Made by a program: the position numbers and the translations under genes. From assembly GCA_965227035.1 (NCBI GenBank), contig OZ245724.1:1240001-1304000 (forward strand): DNA of 64,000 nt, written 5' to 3'. Of this stretch, positions 10,545 to 19,039 are shown piece after piece (the first letter of the stretch is position 1; every line of letters begins with the position of its first letter). Below the pieces are notes generated by a model. It ran no database searches and was not told the DNA's origin. It worked only from the letters and a program-made list of their open reading frames with translations. This stretch comes from CBDDFQ01 sp965227035 (GTDB lineage Bacteria; Pseudomonadota; Gammaproteobacteria; Burkholderiales; Burkholderiaceae_C).

Positions 10545-11225
10545 CTAGTTGTAGTGAAGATGGAAGGTCGCCAGGCCGTCGAGGCGAAGCGTCTCGTCCA
10601 GGCGATCGACAAGGGCTTTGTTGAAGTAGGTATCGATGCCCAGGTTCCCCTCGATTCTGGAGGCGGGGGACGGACCCATCGCAAGTCCGTCGAAATCGAA
10701 TGCGATCTTGTAGCCGGGCAGGAACACTGAGGGTGTGATGACGGTTGACGAGGTCCACCAATCCCGGGTGTTCACCAGCGGCTTCATGAAAACCTGTTGC
10801 GGCGGCTTCAATGCGCCTGCCGTGGTTGAACTCCCGACCAGCTTCGTCAAATCGACTCGAAACTGGCCGATTTTTTGGCCCAGGCTGCCAAAGCCCAAGC
10901 CGTAGCCGACCGGATCCTGCGAGTCGTGCACTTCGAATTTGGAATCCGACCGGTTGTCTTCCAGACTGATCGAGACGTAAGCCGGCGCATTGCATCGAAC
11001 GGACATGAGGATCTGTCTTGTGGGCGCGGCATACGCGTCGTAGGCGACTCGCATTTGCATGACTTCCGAAGAGGAATAGTGATAGGTCACGACACCGCCG
11101 TCGCCGAGCGTGATGGTGCAGGCGCTTGGCTCGATGAATCCATTGATCGCCAAGTCTGCGGCGAACGCAGCGCTACCTGATAGTGCTGCGAGCATTGCGC
11201 TTGCAACCAGCATTCTCTTCAACAT
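10545..11225 (-). CDS. DUF1120 family exported protein
   Basis: 226 aa with a clear signal peptide (MLKRMLVASAMLAALSGSAAFAA). The mature N-terminus carries the family signature, a PSACTITLGDGGVVTYHY-type segment with one Cys, and a second Cys follows in VRCNAPAYVSI, giving the likely fimbrin-like disulfide. The C-terminus alternates beta strands and ends in HLHYN, like pilin-type subunits that accept a donor strand. DUF1120 proteins are periplasmic or surface proteins of proteobacteria, often encoded with chaperone/usher genes. Here the gene stands alone, with no chaperone or usher in the window. A strong Shine-Dalgarno (GGAGGT) precedes the ATG. It is convergent with the TPS transporter, the two stops being about 36 bases apart. 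Function unknown. Confidence 0.82.
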   Translation of the reverse strand: MLKRMLVASAMLAALSGSAAFAADLAINGFIEPSACTITLGDGGVVTYHYSSSEVMQMRVAYDAYAAPTRQILMSVRCNAPAYVSISLEDNRSDSKFEVHDSQDPVGYGLGFGSLGQKIGQFRVDLTKLVGSSTTAGALKPPQQVFMKPLVNTRDWWTSSTVITPSVFLPGYKIAFDFDGLAMGPSPASRIEGNLGIDTYFNKALVDRLDETLRLDGLATFHLHYN

Positions 11226-11377
11226 GAACTACCTCCAACAGCGAAAATTCGCGATCGGGGATCGTCGTTGATAGCGCCTTGAAGATCACTCGCAAGTTCT
11301 CAAGGGAGCGTTAGCGCCCACGAATCAGGCGTGTCGAGAACGAAAAGTCGTGATGTGTGACTTCCGCGAACAGAAAA

Positions 11378-11926
11378 TCAATCGATGTCTATGTTCCGAA
11401 CCGGGAACACGCCGGTTTTTCTGTCGGCAAAGTAGTGTTCAAGCGTCTGCTTGACCGTGTGGAACGCAATCTCGTCCCACGGAATCTCGTCTTCGGTGAA
11501 GAGCTTCGCCTCGATGGTTTCGTGCCCGGGATCGAACACATCGTCGCGCAATTTCGCTCGGTAATACATGTGGACCTGACCGACTCGCTTGACGCTCATC
11601 ACGGTGAACAGACCTTCGATGTCGTAGTGCGCACCGGACTCTTCATCGGTCTCGCGTGCTGCACCTTGCTCGGTGGTTTCGTTCAGCTCCATGAAGCCGG
11701 CAGGTAGGGTCCACTTGCCCCAGCGCGGCTCGATGTTGCGCTTGCACAGAAGAACTTTGTCTCCGAGGTGCGGCACCGTGCCAACGACTACGAGCGGGTT
11801 CTCGTAGTGAATGGTGCTGCATGAAGGGCACACCGCGCGAACGCGCGTGTCGCCGTCATCCGGGATTCTGTGATCGACGGCGGTTCCGCAGTTTCTGCAG
11901 AAATTGATCGGGCTGCGCAAGGTCAT
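11378..11926 (-). CDS. Nudix hydrolase with N-terminal zinc ribbon
   Basis: 182 aa. Residues 10-40 hold a C-x2-C ... C-x2-C zinc ribbon (CRNC, CPSC). A complete Nudix box follows, GFMELNETTEQGAARETDEE, matching G-x5-E-x7-RE-U-x-EE-x-G-U with all catalytic Glu and Arg residues. This pattern is typical of the NADH-pyrophosphatase/ADP-ribose type subgroup that hydrolyses nucleoside diphosphates linked to another moiety. Substrate cannot be told from sequence. It lies downstream of the gentisate operon on the same strand, 72 bases after the fumarylpyruvate hydrolase stop, and could be read through from it. Confidence 0.88.
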   Translation of the reverse strand: MTLRSPINFCRNCGTAVDHRIPDDGDTRVRAVCPSCSTIHYENPLVVVGTVPHLGDKVLLCKRNIEPRWGKWTLPAGFMELNETTEQGAARETDEESGAHYDIEGLFTVMSVKRVGQVHMYYRAKLRDDVFDPGHETIEAKLFTEDEIPWDEIAFHTVKQTLEHYFADRKTGVFPVRNIDID

Positions 11927-11998
11927 CGCGCCAGTTTAAGCGCAAGCCTTCGCAGCCCGTGTGTCCCGAATAGATTGGGGGGCAAGCGACCGGAAAAG

Positions 11999-12694
11999 TT
12001 ACTTCACCTTGACGGTGATGCTTTCGAGTCCCGCCACGCCGCCGACCATGGTGTCGCCCGACACCACCGCGTTCACGCCTTCAGGCGTTCCGCTGTAAAT
12101 CAGGTCGCCGGGTTGAAGCTCCCATGCAGCCGATAGGTACTCGATGGTTTCTGCAATGTTCCAGATCAGCTTGGCGGTGTTGCTGCGCTGTTTGTCGGTG
12201 CCGTTCACCGTGATGAACAACTCGGCATTGGCAATATCGCCAGCGTCGGCAATGGGCGTGATCGGGCCGATGGGCGCCGAATGGTCGTAGCTCTTGCCGA
12301 TATCCCAGGGACGGCCCTGCTTCTTCATGTCGTTCTGAAGATCGCGGCGAGTCATGTCGAGGCCGACTGCGTAGCCGTAGATGTGCTTGAACGCATCGGC
12401 CTGCTTAATGTCCTTGCCACCCTTGCCGATGCAGATCACGAGTTCGATTTCGTGGTGCAGGTTTTTGGTGAGCGACGGGTAGGGAATCGAGCCGGTTTCC
12501 CCTTTGTTGACGACGACGATTGCATCGGCGGGTTTCATGAAGAAGAAGGGCGGTTCACGACCGGTGAAACCCATTTCTTTCGCATGTTCTTCATAGTTGC
12601 GGCCCACACAGTAAATGCGGTGAACCGGGAAGCCTTCGGACTTGCCGAGTACCGGAACGGAAACGACCGGTGCCGGGGGGAAAACGTAGCTCAT
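11999..12694 (-). CDS. Fumarylpyruvate hydrolase (FAH family, NagK-like)
   Basis: 231 aa, the normal length of short FAH-fold enzymes. Residues read HRIYCVGRNYEEHAKEMGF, then FFFMKPADA, with the metal-binding acidic residues in HHEIELVICIG and GLDMTRRDLQ. The C-terminal PGDLIYSGTPEGV loop is diagnostic for the family. It would cleave fumarylpyruvate to fumarate and pyruvate, the last step of the gentisate pathway. The ATG at 12694 overlaps the TGA of gentisate dioxygenase (ATGA), so translation is coupled. The frame runs on upstream inside the dioxygenase gene, but the homology starts at this ATG. The cytosolic role in 3-hydroxybenzoate catabolism is inferred from operon context and is well supported. 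Confidence 0.93.
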   Translation of the reverse strand: MSYVFPPAPVVSVPVLGKSEGFPVHRIYCVGRNYEEHAKEMGFTGREPPFFFMKPADAIVVVNKGETGSIPYPSLTKNLHHEIELVICIGKGGKDIKQADAFKHIYGYAVGLDMTRRDLQNDMKKQGRPWDIGKSYDHSAPIGPITPIADAGDIANAELFITVNGTDKQRSNTAKLIWNIAETIEYLSAAWELQPGDLIYSGTPEGVNAVVSGDTMVGGVAGLESITVKVK

Positions 12695-13758
12695 GACAAC
12701 CTTTCTTCTTTGTGGAAACCGAGTGCGTCGTGGATAGGACGATCGGAGAAACTGAACAGGACACAGCCCTTGCTCGACGAGAATTTGGCAGTGTGCCATG
12801 ACGGAATAACGAAGGTGTCGCGCGGAGAAAACTTGAACGTTTTGCTTTCGCCCTTGAATTCGGTAGTCACTTCGCCTTCGCCTTCGACCACGCTGAACAC
12901 CGCGCCATCGGTCTGGCGATACCCCTTGCCCTGAAAGCCTGCAGGAATGCGCTGCATGAAGGTGCCCATGGTCGGCATCGGCCAGCCGCCGGTGAGGGGG
13001 TTGGTATAGCGCAACTTCACGCCATCCCATTCGTCGATGGGCGCGTCGCGTTCCAGTTGATGCAGCGCTTCACGGCTGCGTTCGTAGGGGTAGTTGAAGA
13101 TCGGCGATGTCGCTCCATACGGAGACTTGTCGCGCAGCGGCGCCATGTTGTGGCCGTAGCGCGCCAGACTCTCGCCGTCCTTGCGTGTCACTACCTGCGA
13201 CTTGCTGGTGTCGTTCTCGGCAAAGCCCGCATCGAAGAACTTCAGGATCGGAATGTCGAGTCCGTCCATCCACACCATCGGTTTGCTCGATTCGTTGCCG
13301 TGATCGTGGAAGGTCCAGCTCGGTGTGATGACGAAATCGCCGGGTTGCATGAGAGTGCGTTCGCCATCTACCGACGTGTATGCGCCCGAGCCTTCGACGA
13401 TGAATCGCAACGCGCTTTGCGTGTGCCTGTGGCTGGGCGCAACTTCGCCCGGCATGATGAGTTGAAGGCCGGCATACAACGACTGCGTGATGCACGACTT
13501 GCCGGGCAATGCCGGGTTCTCGAGGATCAGCACCCGGCGAACGGCTTCTTCGGCAGTGATCGCATCGCCAGCACGCATGAGGAAGGGGCGCACCTCTTCG
13601 TACTTCCAGATCGCGCTGTCGCAGGGGGTGTTCGGTTGAGGCGGCACGAGTGCGTGCAACACCTCCCACAAAGGCGAGAGGTTGAAGGGCGACATGTCTT
13701 CGTAGAGCTTCTTGCGCTCTGCGGTCGCGTCGTTCTGTAGCGGGTGGGGTGCGTTCAC
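12691..13758 (-). CDS. Gentisate 1,2-dioxygenase
   Basis: 355 aa bicupin ring-cleaving Fe(II) enzyme (NagI/GtdA type) that opens gentisate to maleylpyruvate. The N-terminal cupin contains the metal-binding histidines in PSHRHTQSALRFIVEG, with the third His in the FHDHGNESSKP region. The second cupin is PRDTFVIPSWHTAKF. The start is GTG at 13758, chosen because a strong Shine-Dalgarno (GAGGAAG) sits 6 bases upstream and the protein begins like other family members. It is the middle gene of the operon: 21 bases after the hydroxylase stop and overlapping the hydrolase start. Confidence 0.95.
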   Translation of the reverse strand: MNAPHPLQNDATAERKKLYEDMSPFNLSPLWEVLHALVPPQPNTPCDSAIWKYEEVRPFLMRAGDAITAEEAVRRVLILENPALPGKSCITQSLYAGLQLIMPGEVAPSHRHTQSALRFIVEGSGAYTSVDGERTLMQPGDFVITPSWTFHDHGNESSKPMVWMDGLDIPILKFFDAGFAENDTSKSQVVTRKDGESLARYGHNMAPLRDKSPYGATSPIFNYPYERSREALHQLERDAPIDEWDGVKLRYTNPLTGGWPMPTMGTFMQRIPAGFQGKGYRQTDGAVFSVVEGEGEVTTEFKGESKTFKFSPRDTFVIPSWHTAKFSSSKGCVLFSFSDRPIHDALGFHKEERLS

Positions 13759-13779
13759 TTTTACTTCCTCGTTGAAGAA

Positions 13780-14991
13780 TCAATCGAACAGATGTTTGGG
13801 GTCGATGCCGTCGTACATCCACTTGAGCCCGGCGAAACCGGCCGATTCCTTGCCGCTTTGGAACATCTGATTGCGCAACTCGCGCTGCACGCCCGATGCG
13901 TGATAAATGTCGCCGTAGAAACGCGCGGTAAGTTGCACCCGACCGGTGCGCAGGTATCGCGCCTTTTGGTACTTCTGGAATGCTTCCTGAATGTCGCCCT
14001 TCGTGTATCGAAGGGCTTCACGCATGACGACCGCATCTTCGATGGCCTGACCCGCGCCTTGCGCCAGATACTGAAGCATCGGATGCGCAGCGTCGCCCAT
14101 GAGCGTGACGCGTTTGTCGGTCCAGTTTTTCACCGGCTCGCGATCACATAGCACCCACATTTTCCAGGTCTCGATCTTGCCCAGGAGCTCTTTCACAGGA
14201 CCCACTGCGTTGGCGAAACGCTTGTTGAGTTCTTCGACATCGCCGAAGGTGTCCCAGCCTTCGTCGTACTTGTCGCTGTGGAAAACCGCGACCAGGTTGA
14301 AGAGCTCGCCACGGCGAAGCGGGTAGTGAACCAGATGGGTTTTTTCGCCGCCCCAGAGCGTGATGTCGTTGCTCCACAAGTGCGCAGGCACGTCTTCTTT
14401 CTTGAGCACTGCGCGATACGCGATGTGTCCCGAGACACGCGGCTTGCCATCGCCGACGATTGATTCGCGAATCTTGCTCCACATGCCGTCTGCCGCGATG
14501 AGCGCGCTGCCCTCGACCACTTCGCCGCTGGCCAGCGTCACTTGCACGCCATCGGCATCCTGTGTGTGCGATTCGACTTTGCAGCTGGTGCGCAAAGTCA
14601 CGTTAGGCAAAGACTTGGCTTTGGCCAGAAGAACGTCGTGCAGGTCGGCGCGATAGATCACACCGTAGGGAAAACCATAGGTGGCAATGGCGGTGTCTCG
14701 AATCGGAACGCGAATGACTCTTTCGCCTGTGCGCACGTCCATCATGCCCAGCCCTTCCGGGTAGAACGCGACATGGTCGATTTCCTTGGTGATGCCGAGG
14801 TACTCGAACATCTTGAAGATATTCGGGCCGAGCTGGATGCCCGCGCCGATTTCACCGAAGGCAGATGCCTGCTCCAGCACGATCACGTCGTGGCCGTCTT
14901 GCCCGAGGACCATCGCAGCTGTGATGCCGCCGATACCACCGCCTGAAATGACGATGGGTTTCTTGCCTGAGCCGTTGTTAGTGCCTGCCAT
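13780..14991 (-). CDS. FAD-dependent 3-hydroxybenzoate 6-monooxygenase
   Basis: 403 aa single-component flavoprotein hydroxylase. It has an N-terminal dinucleotide motif GGGIGGITAAMVLGQDGHDV, the DG motif (LIAADGMWSKIRE) and the GD motif (VTLMGDAAHPMLQYLAQGAG). Family members of this length include 3-hydroxybenzoate 6-hydroxylase and salicylate 1-hydroxylase. The adjacent gentisate dioxygenase, fumarylpyruvate hydrolase and maleylpyruvate isomerase make para-hydroxylation of 3-hydroxybenzoate to gentisate the best call. It is the first gene of the operon, with GGAGAC before the ATG, and faces the MarR gene across a palindromic operator. Confidence 0.9.
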   Translation of the reverse strand: MAGTNNGSGKKPIVISGGGIGGITAAMVLGQDGHDVIVLEQASAFGEIGAGIQLGPNIFKMFEYLGITKEIDHVAFYPEGLGMMDVRTGERVIRVPIRDTAIATYGFPYGVIYRADLHDVLLAKAKSLPNVTLRTSCKVESHTQDADGVQVTLASGEVVEGSALIAADGMWSKIRESIVGDGKPRVSGHIAYRAVLKKEDVPAHLWSNDITLWGGEKTHLVHYPLRRGELFNLVAVFHSDKYDEGWDTFGDVEELNKRFANAVGPVKELLGKIETWKMWVLCDREPVKNWTDKRVTLMGDAAHPMLQYLAQGAGQAIEDAVVMREALRYTKGDIQEAFQKYQKARYLRTGRVQLTARFYGDIYHASGVQRELRNQMFQSGKESAGFAGLKWMYDGIDPKHLFD

Positions 14992-15075
14992 TTTTGTCTC
15001 CGTTGCTTGTTTCTTTGAACTGCTACTGAAATATCGTGTGAACTGCTGCTGATCGCTGCGAACCGGTTCGTATCG

Positions 15076-15101
15076 AATTTAATAAGTATACATATTAAAT
15101 T
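15076..15101. promoter_or_regulatory. Palindromic operator, probably for the adjacent MarR regulator
   Basis: A 26-bp AT-rich inverted repeat with perfect 9-bp arms AATTTAATA and TATTAAATT around an 8-base spacer whose core is the palindrome GTATAC. Only one base on each side of the core breaks the symmetry. It lies in the 178-bp gap between the divergent hydroxylase and marR genes, the typical place for a MarR dimer to repress both. Binding is inferred, the symmetry is seen. Confidence 0.75.
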
Positions 15102-15169
15102 GACTTGCGAATCCGATCAACAGGGCGATCCCGCTATTGGCAGCGTGTGGCTCTGGGTAAACTCTCGGC

Positions 15170-15622
15170 ATGGCAAAAAGCTTCGATTTCATGCACGCAC
15201 CGGGTCACTTGATCCGGCGTGCCCACCAGTTGTCGGTCGCAATCTTCATGGAAGAAACTGCTGGCAACGACGTTACGCCGGTGCAGTACGCCATCCTGAA
15301 TGCGCTCCTGGACGACCCTGGCGAAGACCAGGCAACGCTAGCCGCCAAAGTGGCGTTCGATGCTGCAACTTCCGGTTCGGTCATCAGCCGGCTCGAAGCC
15401 CGTGGATACATACGCCGCGTTGCCGACGACAACGACAAGCGCCGAAAGCTGCTTTGGCTTACCGATGAAGGCGTCGCAGAAATCGCGGCCATGAAAAAAT
15501 CGGTCAAGAATGTTCAGACCCGTTTGATGAAACCGCTCGATCCCGACGAGCGAGAGCAATTTCTGGCATTGCTCGAAAAGATGGTCGACGGCAATCACAA
15601 CAATCTTTCCACCCGAACCTGA
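15170..15622 (+). CDS. MarR family transcriptional regulator of the gentisate cluster
   Basis: 150 aa winged-helix regulator. It has an N-terminal dimerisation helix (HLIRRAHQLSVAIFMEE), the family segment TPVQYAILNAL, a helix-turn-helix around DQATLAAKVAFDAATSGSVISRLEARGYI, and the wing RVADDNDKRRKLLWLTDEG. It is divergent from the 3-hydroxybenzoate hydroxylase operon and is followed 23 bases later by maleylpyruvate isomerase. It probably senses an aromatic acid (3-hydroxybenzoate or gentisate) and represses both directions. Confidence 0.92.
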   Translation: MAKSFDFMHAPGHLIRRAHQLSVAIFMEETAGNDVTPVQYAILNALLDDPGEDQATLAAKVAFDAATSGSVISRLEARGYIRRVADDNDKRRKLLWLTDEGVAEIAAMKKSVKNVQTRLMKPLDPDEREQFLALLEKMVDGNHNNLSTRT

Positions 15623-15645
15623 CATCCTTCGACACAGAGACACAC

Positions 15646-16284
15646 ATGAAACTGCACAACTACTTTCGCTCGTCTGCTTCCTATCGCGTTCGCATTGCGC
15701 TAAATCTGAAGGGGCTGCCCTTCGAATACATTCCGGTTCAGATTGCGAAGGGCGAGAACCGCGAAGAACCTTTCGCCTCGATGTCGGCCGATCGCCTCGT
15801 GCCTTTGCTCGAGATCGACGGCACCAGGTTGTCGCAATCGATGGCGATCATCGAATTTCTCGACGACAAATACCCGACACCTGCTTTGCTGCCCCAAGAC
15901 GCACTGGACAAAGCGCGTGTTCGAACGCTCTCGCAAATGATCGCCTGCGAAATACATCCCCTCAACAATCTGCGCGTGCTGCGCTATCTGGTGCACGACA
16001 TGAAGGCATCGGACGACGCCAAGAACGACTGGTATCGCCATTGGGTTCGCGTGGGACTCGAAGCGTTCGAGCGTCAACTCGAGCAACTTCCGCAATCGAA
16101 ATACTGTTTCGGCGATACGCCCACGATGGCCGATTGCTGCCTGGTTCCGCAGATCTACAACGGCGAGCGCTTCAACTGCGATTTCAGCGGCTTGCCGCGC
16201 ACCATGGCAGCCTACGAGGCACTGTCGCAACTCGATGCGGTGAAGAAGGCCCACCCTTCGCAGTGCCCCGACAACCAACCCTGA
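15646..16284 (+). CDS. maiA: Maleylpyruvate / maleylacetoacetate isomerase (zeta-class GST fold)
   Basis: 212 aa. The N-terminal thioredoxin-like domain starts MKLHNYFRSSASYRVRIALN with the zeta-class SSxSxRVRIAL active-site motif that binds glutathione. LVPLLEIDGTRLSQSMAIIEFLD follows, then an all-helical C-terminal domain with TMADCCLVPQIYN. Zeta-class enzymes isomerise maleylacetoacetate or maleylpyruvate to the fumaryl form. With gentisate dioxygenase and fumarylpyruvate hydrolase nearby the substrate is most likely maleylpyruvate (NagL role). It is co-oriented with the MarR gene and completes the pathway. Confidence 0.93.
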   Translation: MKLHNYFRSSASYRVRIALNLKGLPFEYIPVQIAKGENREEPFASMSADRLVPLLEIDGTRLSQSMAIIEFLDDKYPTPALLPQDALDKARVRTLSQMIACEIHPLNNLRVLRYLVHDMKASDDAKNDWYRHWVRVGLEAFERQLEQLPQSKYCFGDTPTMADCCLVPQIYNGERFNCDFSGLPRTMAAYEALSQLDAVKKAHPSQCPDNQP

Positions 16285-16291
16285 TCCACCG

Positions 16292-17035
16292 ATGCACGCT
16301 TCCTGGATCGTTCCTCGATGGCCCGCACATGCGGCAGTCAAATCCGTGTTCACTACGCGTCAGGGCGGCGCGTCGAAGGTAGCTTTCGAAAGCCTCAACC
16401 TCGGCGATCACGTAGGTGACGAATCAGGGGCTGTGCAGTCGAATCGCAGCTCGCTTTCCAGTTCGCTGAACGCACGTCCGGTGTTTCTGAATCAGGTGCA
16501 CAAGAACGACGTGGTGCAGATCAATCGCAGCACGCGCGATGGCACGGTAGCCGACGGATGCTTTACGTCTTCGAACAACGTGGCCTGCACGATCATGGTG
16601 GCCGATTGCCTGCCGGTGCTGTTCGCAGCGCGCGACGGATCTACGGTGGGCGCGGCGCACGCAGGGTGGCGCGGGCTTGCGGGTGGCGTTCTCTCGAACA
16701 CGCACGAGTCGATGAACCTGGCTCCTGCATCCACGATCGCCTGGTTGGGTCCATGCATCGGACCCGCTGCATTCGAAGTGGGCGAGGACGTGGTGAAAGA
16801 ATTCGCGAGACTCGACGGTGCGCTTGCGGCATTTTTCACACCCTCGAAACCTGGCAAGTGGCTGGGCGATCTGCCTGGCATCGCCCGTTGGATTCTTCAC
16901 CGGATGGGCGTTGCCCACGTGTATGGCAACGACGGCACCGACGCCTGGTGCACGGTAGGCAACCCGCTACTTTTCTTCTCGCACCGGCGCGACCGGGTCA
17001 GTGGCCGAATGGCCGCCTGCATCTGGCGCGACTGA
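16292..17035 (+). CDS. pgeF: Polyphenol oxidase/laccase-domain protein (YfiH/PgeF family)
   Basis: 247 aa. It begins SWIVPRWPAHAAVKSVFTTRQGGAS, matching the DUF152 start, and has the conserved FLNQVHKNDVV His, the VADCLPVLFAA Cys, the AHAGWRGLAGGV His and GPCIGPAAFEVG. Family members are Zn enzymes reported to act on purine nucleosides or to edit peptidoglycan precursors, so the exact reaction is uncertain. It starts 7 bases after the isomerase stop and so may be in the same transcript, although the function is housekeeping. The 3' end overlaps the oppositely oriented small membrane protein by about 69 bases. Confidence 0.9.
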   Translation: MHASWIVPRWPAHAAVKSVFTTRQGGASKVAFESLNLGDHVGDESGAVQSNRSSLSSSLNARPVFLNQVHKNDVVQINRSTRDGTVADGCFTSSNNVACTIMVADCLPVLFAARDGSTVGAAHAGWRGLAGGVLSNTHESMNLAPASTIAWLGPCIGPAAFEVGEDVVKEFARLDGALAAFFTPSKPGKWLGDLPGIARWILHRMGVAHVYGNDGTDAWCTVGNPLLFFSHRRDRVSGRMAACIWRD

Positions 17036-17287
17036 TCCGTCGGACTGCTGTGGCTGTTCCGGTTGCAGCTGAGCGGCTTTTTGCGCTTCCCACTCTGCGG
17101 CGTCCCTGGCCTTGTTCCGCTTTCTGCGAGCGGGCGTGCCCATGAGGTATGCCACCAAGGCAGCAGGCAGCGCACCGTAAAGCACAAAAGTGACGAAAGC
17201 TCCCAGAAGGGTGCCGGTTGTGTTGGTAGCCTCGGCTACCGACATCATGAACACGACATAAAGCCACGCAATAACGACGAGGTACAT
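16967..17287 (-). CDS. Small membrane protein with cytoplasmic Lys/Gln/Pro-rich tail
   Basis: 106 aa. Two hydrophobic segments (YLVVIAWLYVVFMMSVAEA and LGAFVTFVLYGALPAALVAYLMG) are followed by RRKRNKARD and a hydrophilic Gln/Pro-rich tail. Positive-inside considerations put the tail in the cytoplasm. The pattern resembles short conserved hypotheticals of betaproteobacteria. The 3' end overlaps the end of pgeF on the other strand. I do not recognise a function. Confidence 0.72.
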   Translation of the reverse strand: MYLVVIAWLYVVFMMSVAEATNTTGTLLGAFVTFVLYGALPAALVAYLMGTPARRKRNKARDAAEWEAQKAAQLQPEQPQQSDGSVAPDAGGHSATDPVAPVREEK

Positions 17288-17384
17288 AAATGGGAGCGAT
17301 CCGGGTTATCCGCCGATGGATTTCAGGTTAATCTGGAGAGGCGAAAATCAACGCTGAATCAACATCGAGATTCGAGACAAACTC

Positions 17385-18983
17385 ATGAATTCTGAGCCCA
17401 TTTCATTCTTGCCCGAGAAATTGCAGGAGCTGCAGCAGGATTACATCAAGGAAGCGACCGAGCTCTGGAACAAGGCGGTTCGCAGCAGCGAGTTCGCTTC
17501 CGTTTCAAAGAGGGATCGCCGTTTCGCAGGTGAGGCTTGGGCCGACAATTCCGGCGCGTCGTTTGCAGCCGAGGTTTATCTCCTGAATGCCCGCACCTTG
17601 ATGGGAATGACCGACGCGGTCGAAGCCGACGAAAAGACACGCGCCCGGGTGAAGTTCTCGGTCGATCAGTTGCTAGCCGCTGCGGCCCCCAGCAATTACT
17701 TCGCGACCAATGCGGAAGCAATCAAAAAGGCAGTCGAAACCCAGGGCGAAAGCATCACCCAGGGATTGACCAATCTGCTGCACGACCTGCGCCAGGGCCA
17801 CATGAGCCTGACCGACGAAAGCGTGTTCGAGGTGGGCCGCAACGTGGCTACGTCCGAAGGCGCGGTCGTGTTCGAGAACGATATTTTCCAGCTCATCGAA
17901 TACAAGCCGCTCACCGCGAAGGTGTACGAGCGACCCTTGCTTCTGGTGCCCCCCTGCATCAACAAGTTCTACATCCTCGATTTGCAGCCGGAGAACTCGC
18001 TGATTCGATATGCGGTGGAGCAGGGCCATCGCACGTTTGTCGTTAGTTGGCGCAATCCGGACGAGTCGCTCGAGAAAAAGACCTGGGACGACTACATCCA
18101 GGACGCGGCGATCAAGGCCATCGAAGTCACGCGTGAAATTGCCAACGTCGAAAAAATCAACGCACTCGGCTTTTGCGTGGGCGGCACTATTCTTGGCACG
18201 GCGCTGTCGGTGCTTGCCGCTCGCGGCGAAAAACCGGTTGCCAGCGCCACGTTCCTCACCACATTCCTGGACTTTTCCGACACCGGCGTTCTCGATGTGT
18301 TCATCGACGAAAACTTCGTGAAGCTCAAGGAAATGCAATTGGCCGATGGCGGCCTGCTCAAAGGGCAGGAACTCGCATCGACTTTCAGCTTTCTGCGACC
18401 CAACGATCTCGTCTGGAACTACGTGGTCGGCAATTACCTGAAGGGCGAGAAGCCGCCCGCATTCGACTTGCTGTACTGGAACAGCGACGCGACCAACTTG
18501 CCCGGGCCGTTCTTCACCTGGTACCTGCGCAACACCTATTTCGAGAACAACCTGATCAAACCCGGGCGCACCGTGGTTTGCGGCGAGAAGATCGATTTGC
18601 GCAAGGTCGATATTCCTGTGTACCTCTACGGCTCGCGCGAAGACCATATCGTGCCGATCGGCGGTGCTTATGCATCGACCCATCATCTCACCGGCAAAAA
18701 GCGATTCGTCATGGGCGCATCGGGGCACATTGCGGGCGTGATCAATCCGCCTTCGAAGAACAAGCGGTCGCACTGGATTCGCGCAGACGGAAAACTACCC
18801 GCATCGCATGATCAATGGCTGGCGGGCGCCACGGAACACCCCGGTAGCTGGTGGACCGACTGGTCGCAGTGGCTTGCTTCGCATGCGGGCAAACAGATAG
18901 CCAAACCGAAGGCCTACGGCCGGGGAAAATTCAAGGGCATAGAGGCAGCGCCGGGCAGATACGTAAAGGCCCGGGCATCCTGA
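17385..18983 (+). CDS. phaC: Class I polyhydroxyalkanoate synthase
   Basis: 532 aa polymerase that links (R)-3-hydroxyacyl-CoA units into PHA at the granule surface. The lipase-like box GFCVGG places the nucleophile at Cys264. The catalytic Asp sits in YGSREDHIVP and the His in GASGHIAGVINPP. The WDDYIQDA and PWWTDWSQWL-type regions are family-typical. It is about 55 residues shorter than the 589-aa Cupriavidus enzyme, all of it at the N-terminus, since Cys264 corresponds to Cys319 there. First gene of phaCAB; the 97-bp gap upstream must hold the promoter, but no confident promoter elements were found in it. Confidence 0.97.
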   Translation: MNSEPISFLPEKLQELQQDYIKEATELWNKAVRSSEFASVSKRDRRFAGEAWADNSGASFAAEVYLLNARTLMGMTDAVEADEKTRARVKFSVDQLLAAAAPSNYFATNAEAIKKAVETQGESITQGLTNLLHDLRQGHMSLTDESVFEVGRNVATSEGAVVFENDIFQLIEYKPLTAKVYERPLLLVPPCINKFYILDLQPENSLIRYAVEQGHRTFVVSWRNPDESLEKKTWDDYIQDAAIKAIEVTREIANVEKINALGFCVGGTILGTALSVLAARGEKPVASATFLTTFLDFSDTGVLDVFIDENFVKLKEMQLADGGLLKGQELASTFSFLRPNDLVWNYVVGNYLKGEKPPAFDLLYWNSDATNLPGPFFTWYLRNTYFENNLIKPGRTVVCGEKIDLRKVDIPVYLYGSREDHIVPIGGAYASTHHLTGKKRFVMGASGHIAGVINPPSKNKRSHWIRADGKLPASHDQWLAGATEHPGSWWTDWSQWLASHAGKQIAKPKAYGRGKFKGIEAAPGRYVKARAS

Positions 18984-19039
18984 TCGACAGGTCGATCGCA
19001 ACAGACATTCACAACATCGAAACTTCTCTGGAGAAAAAA

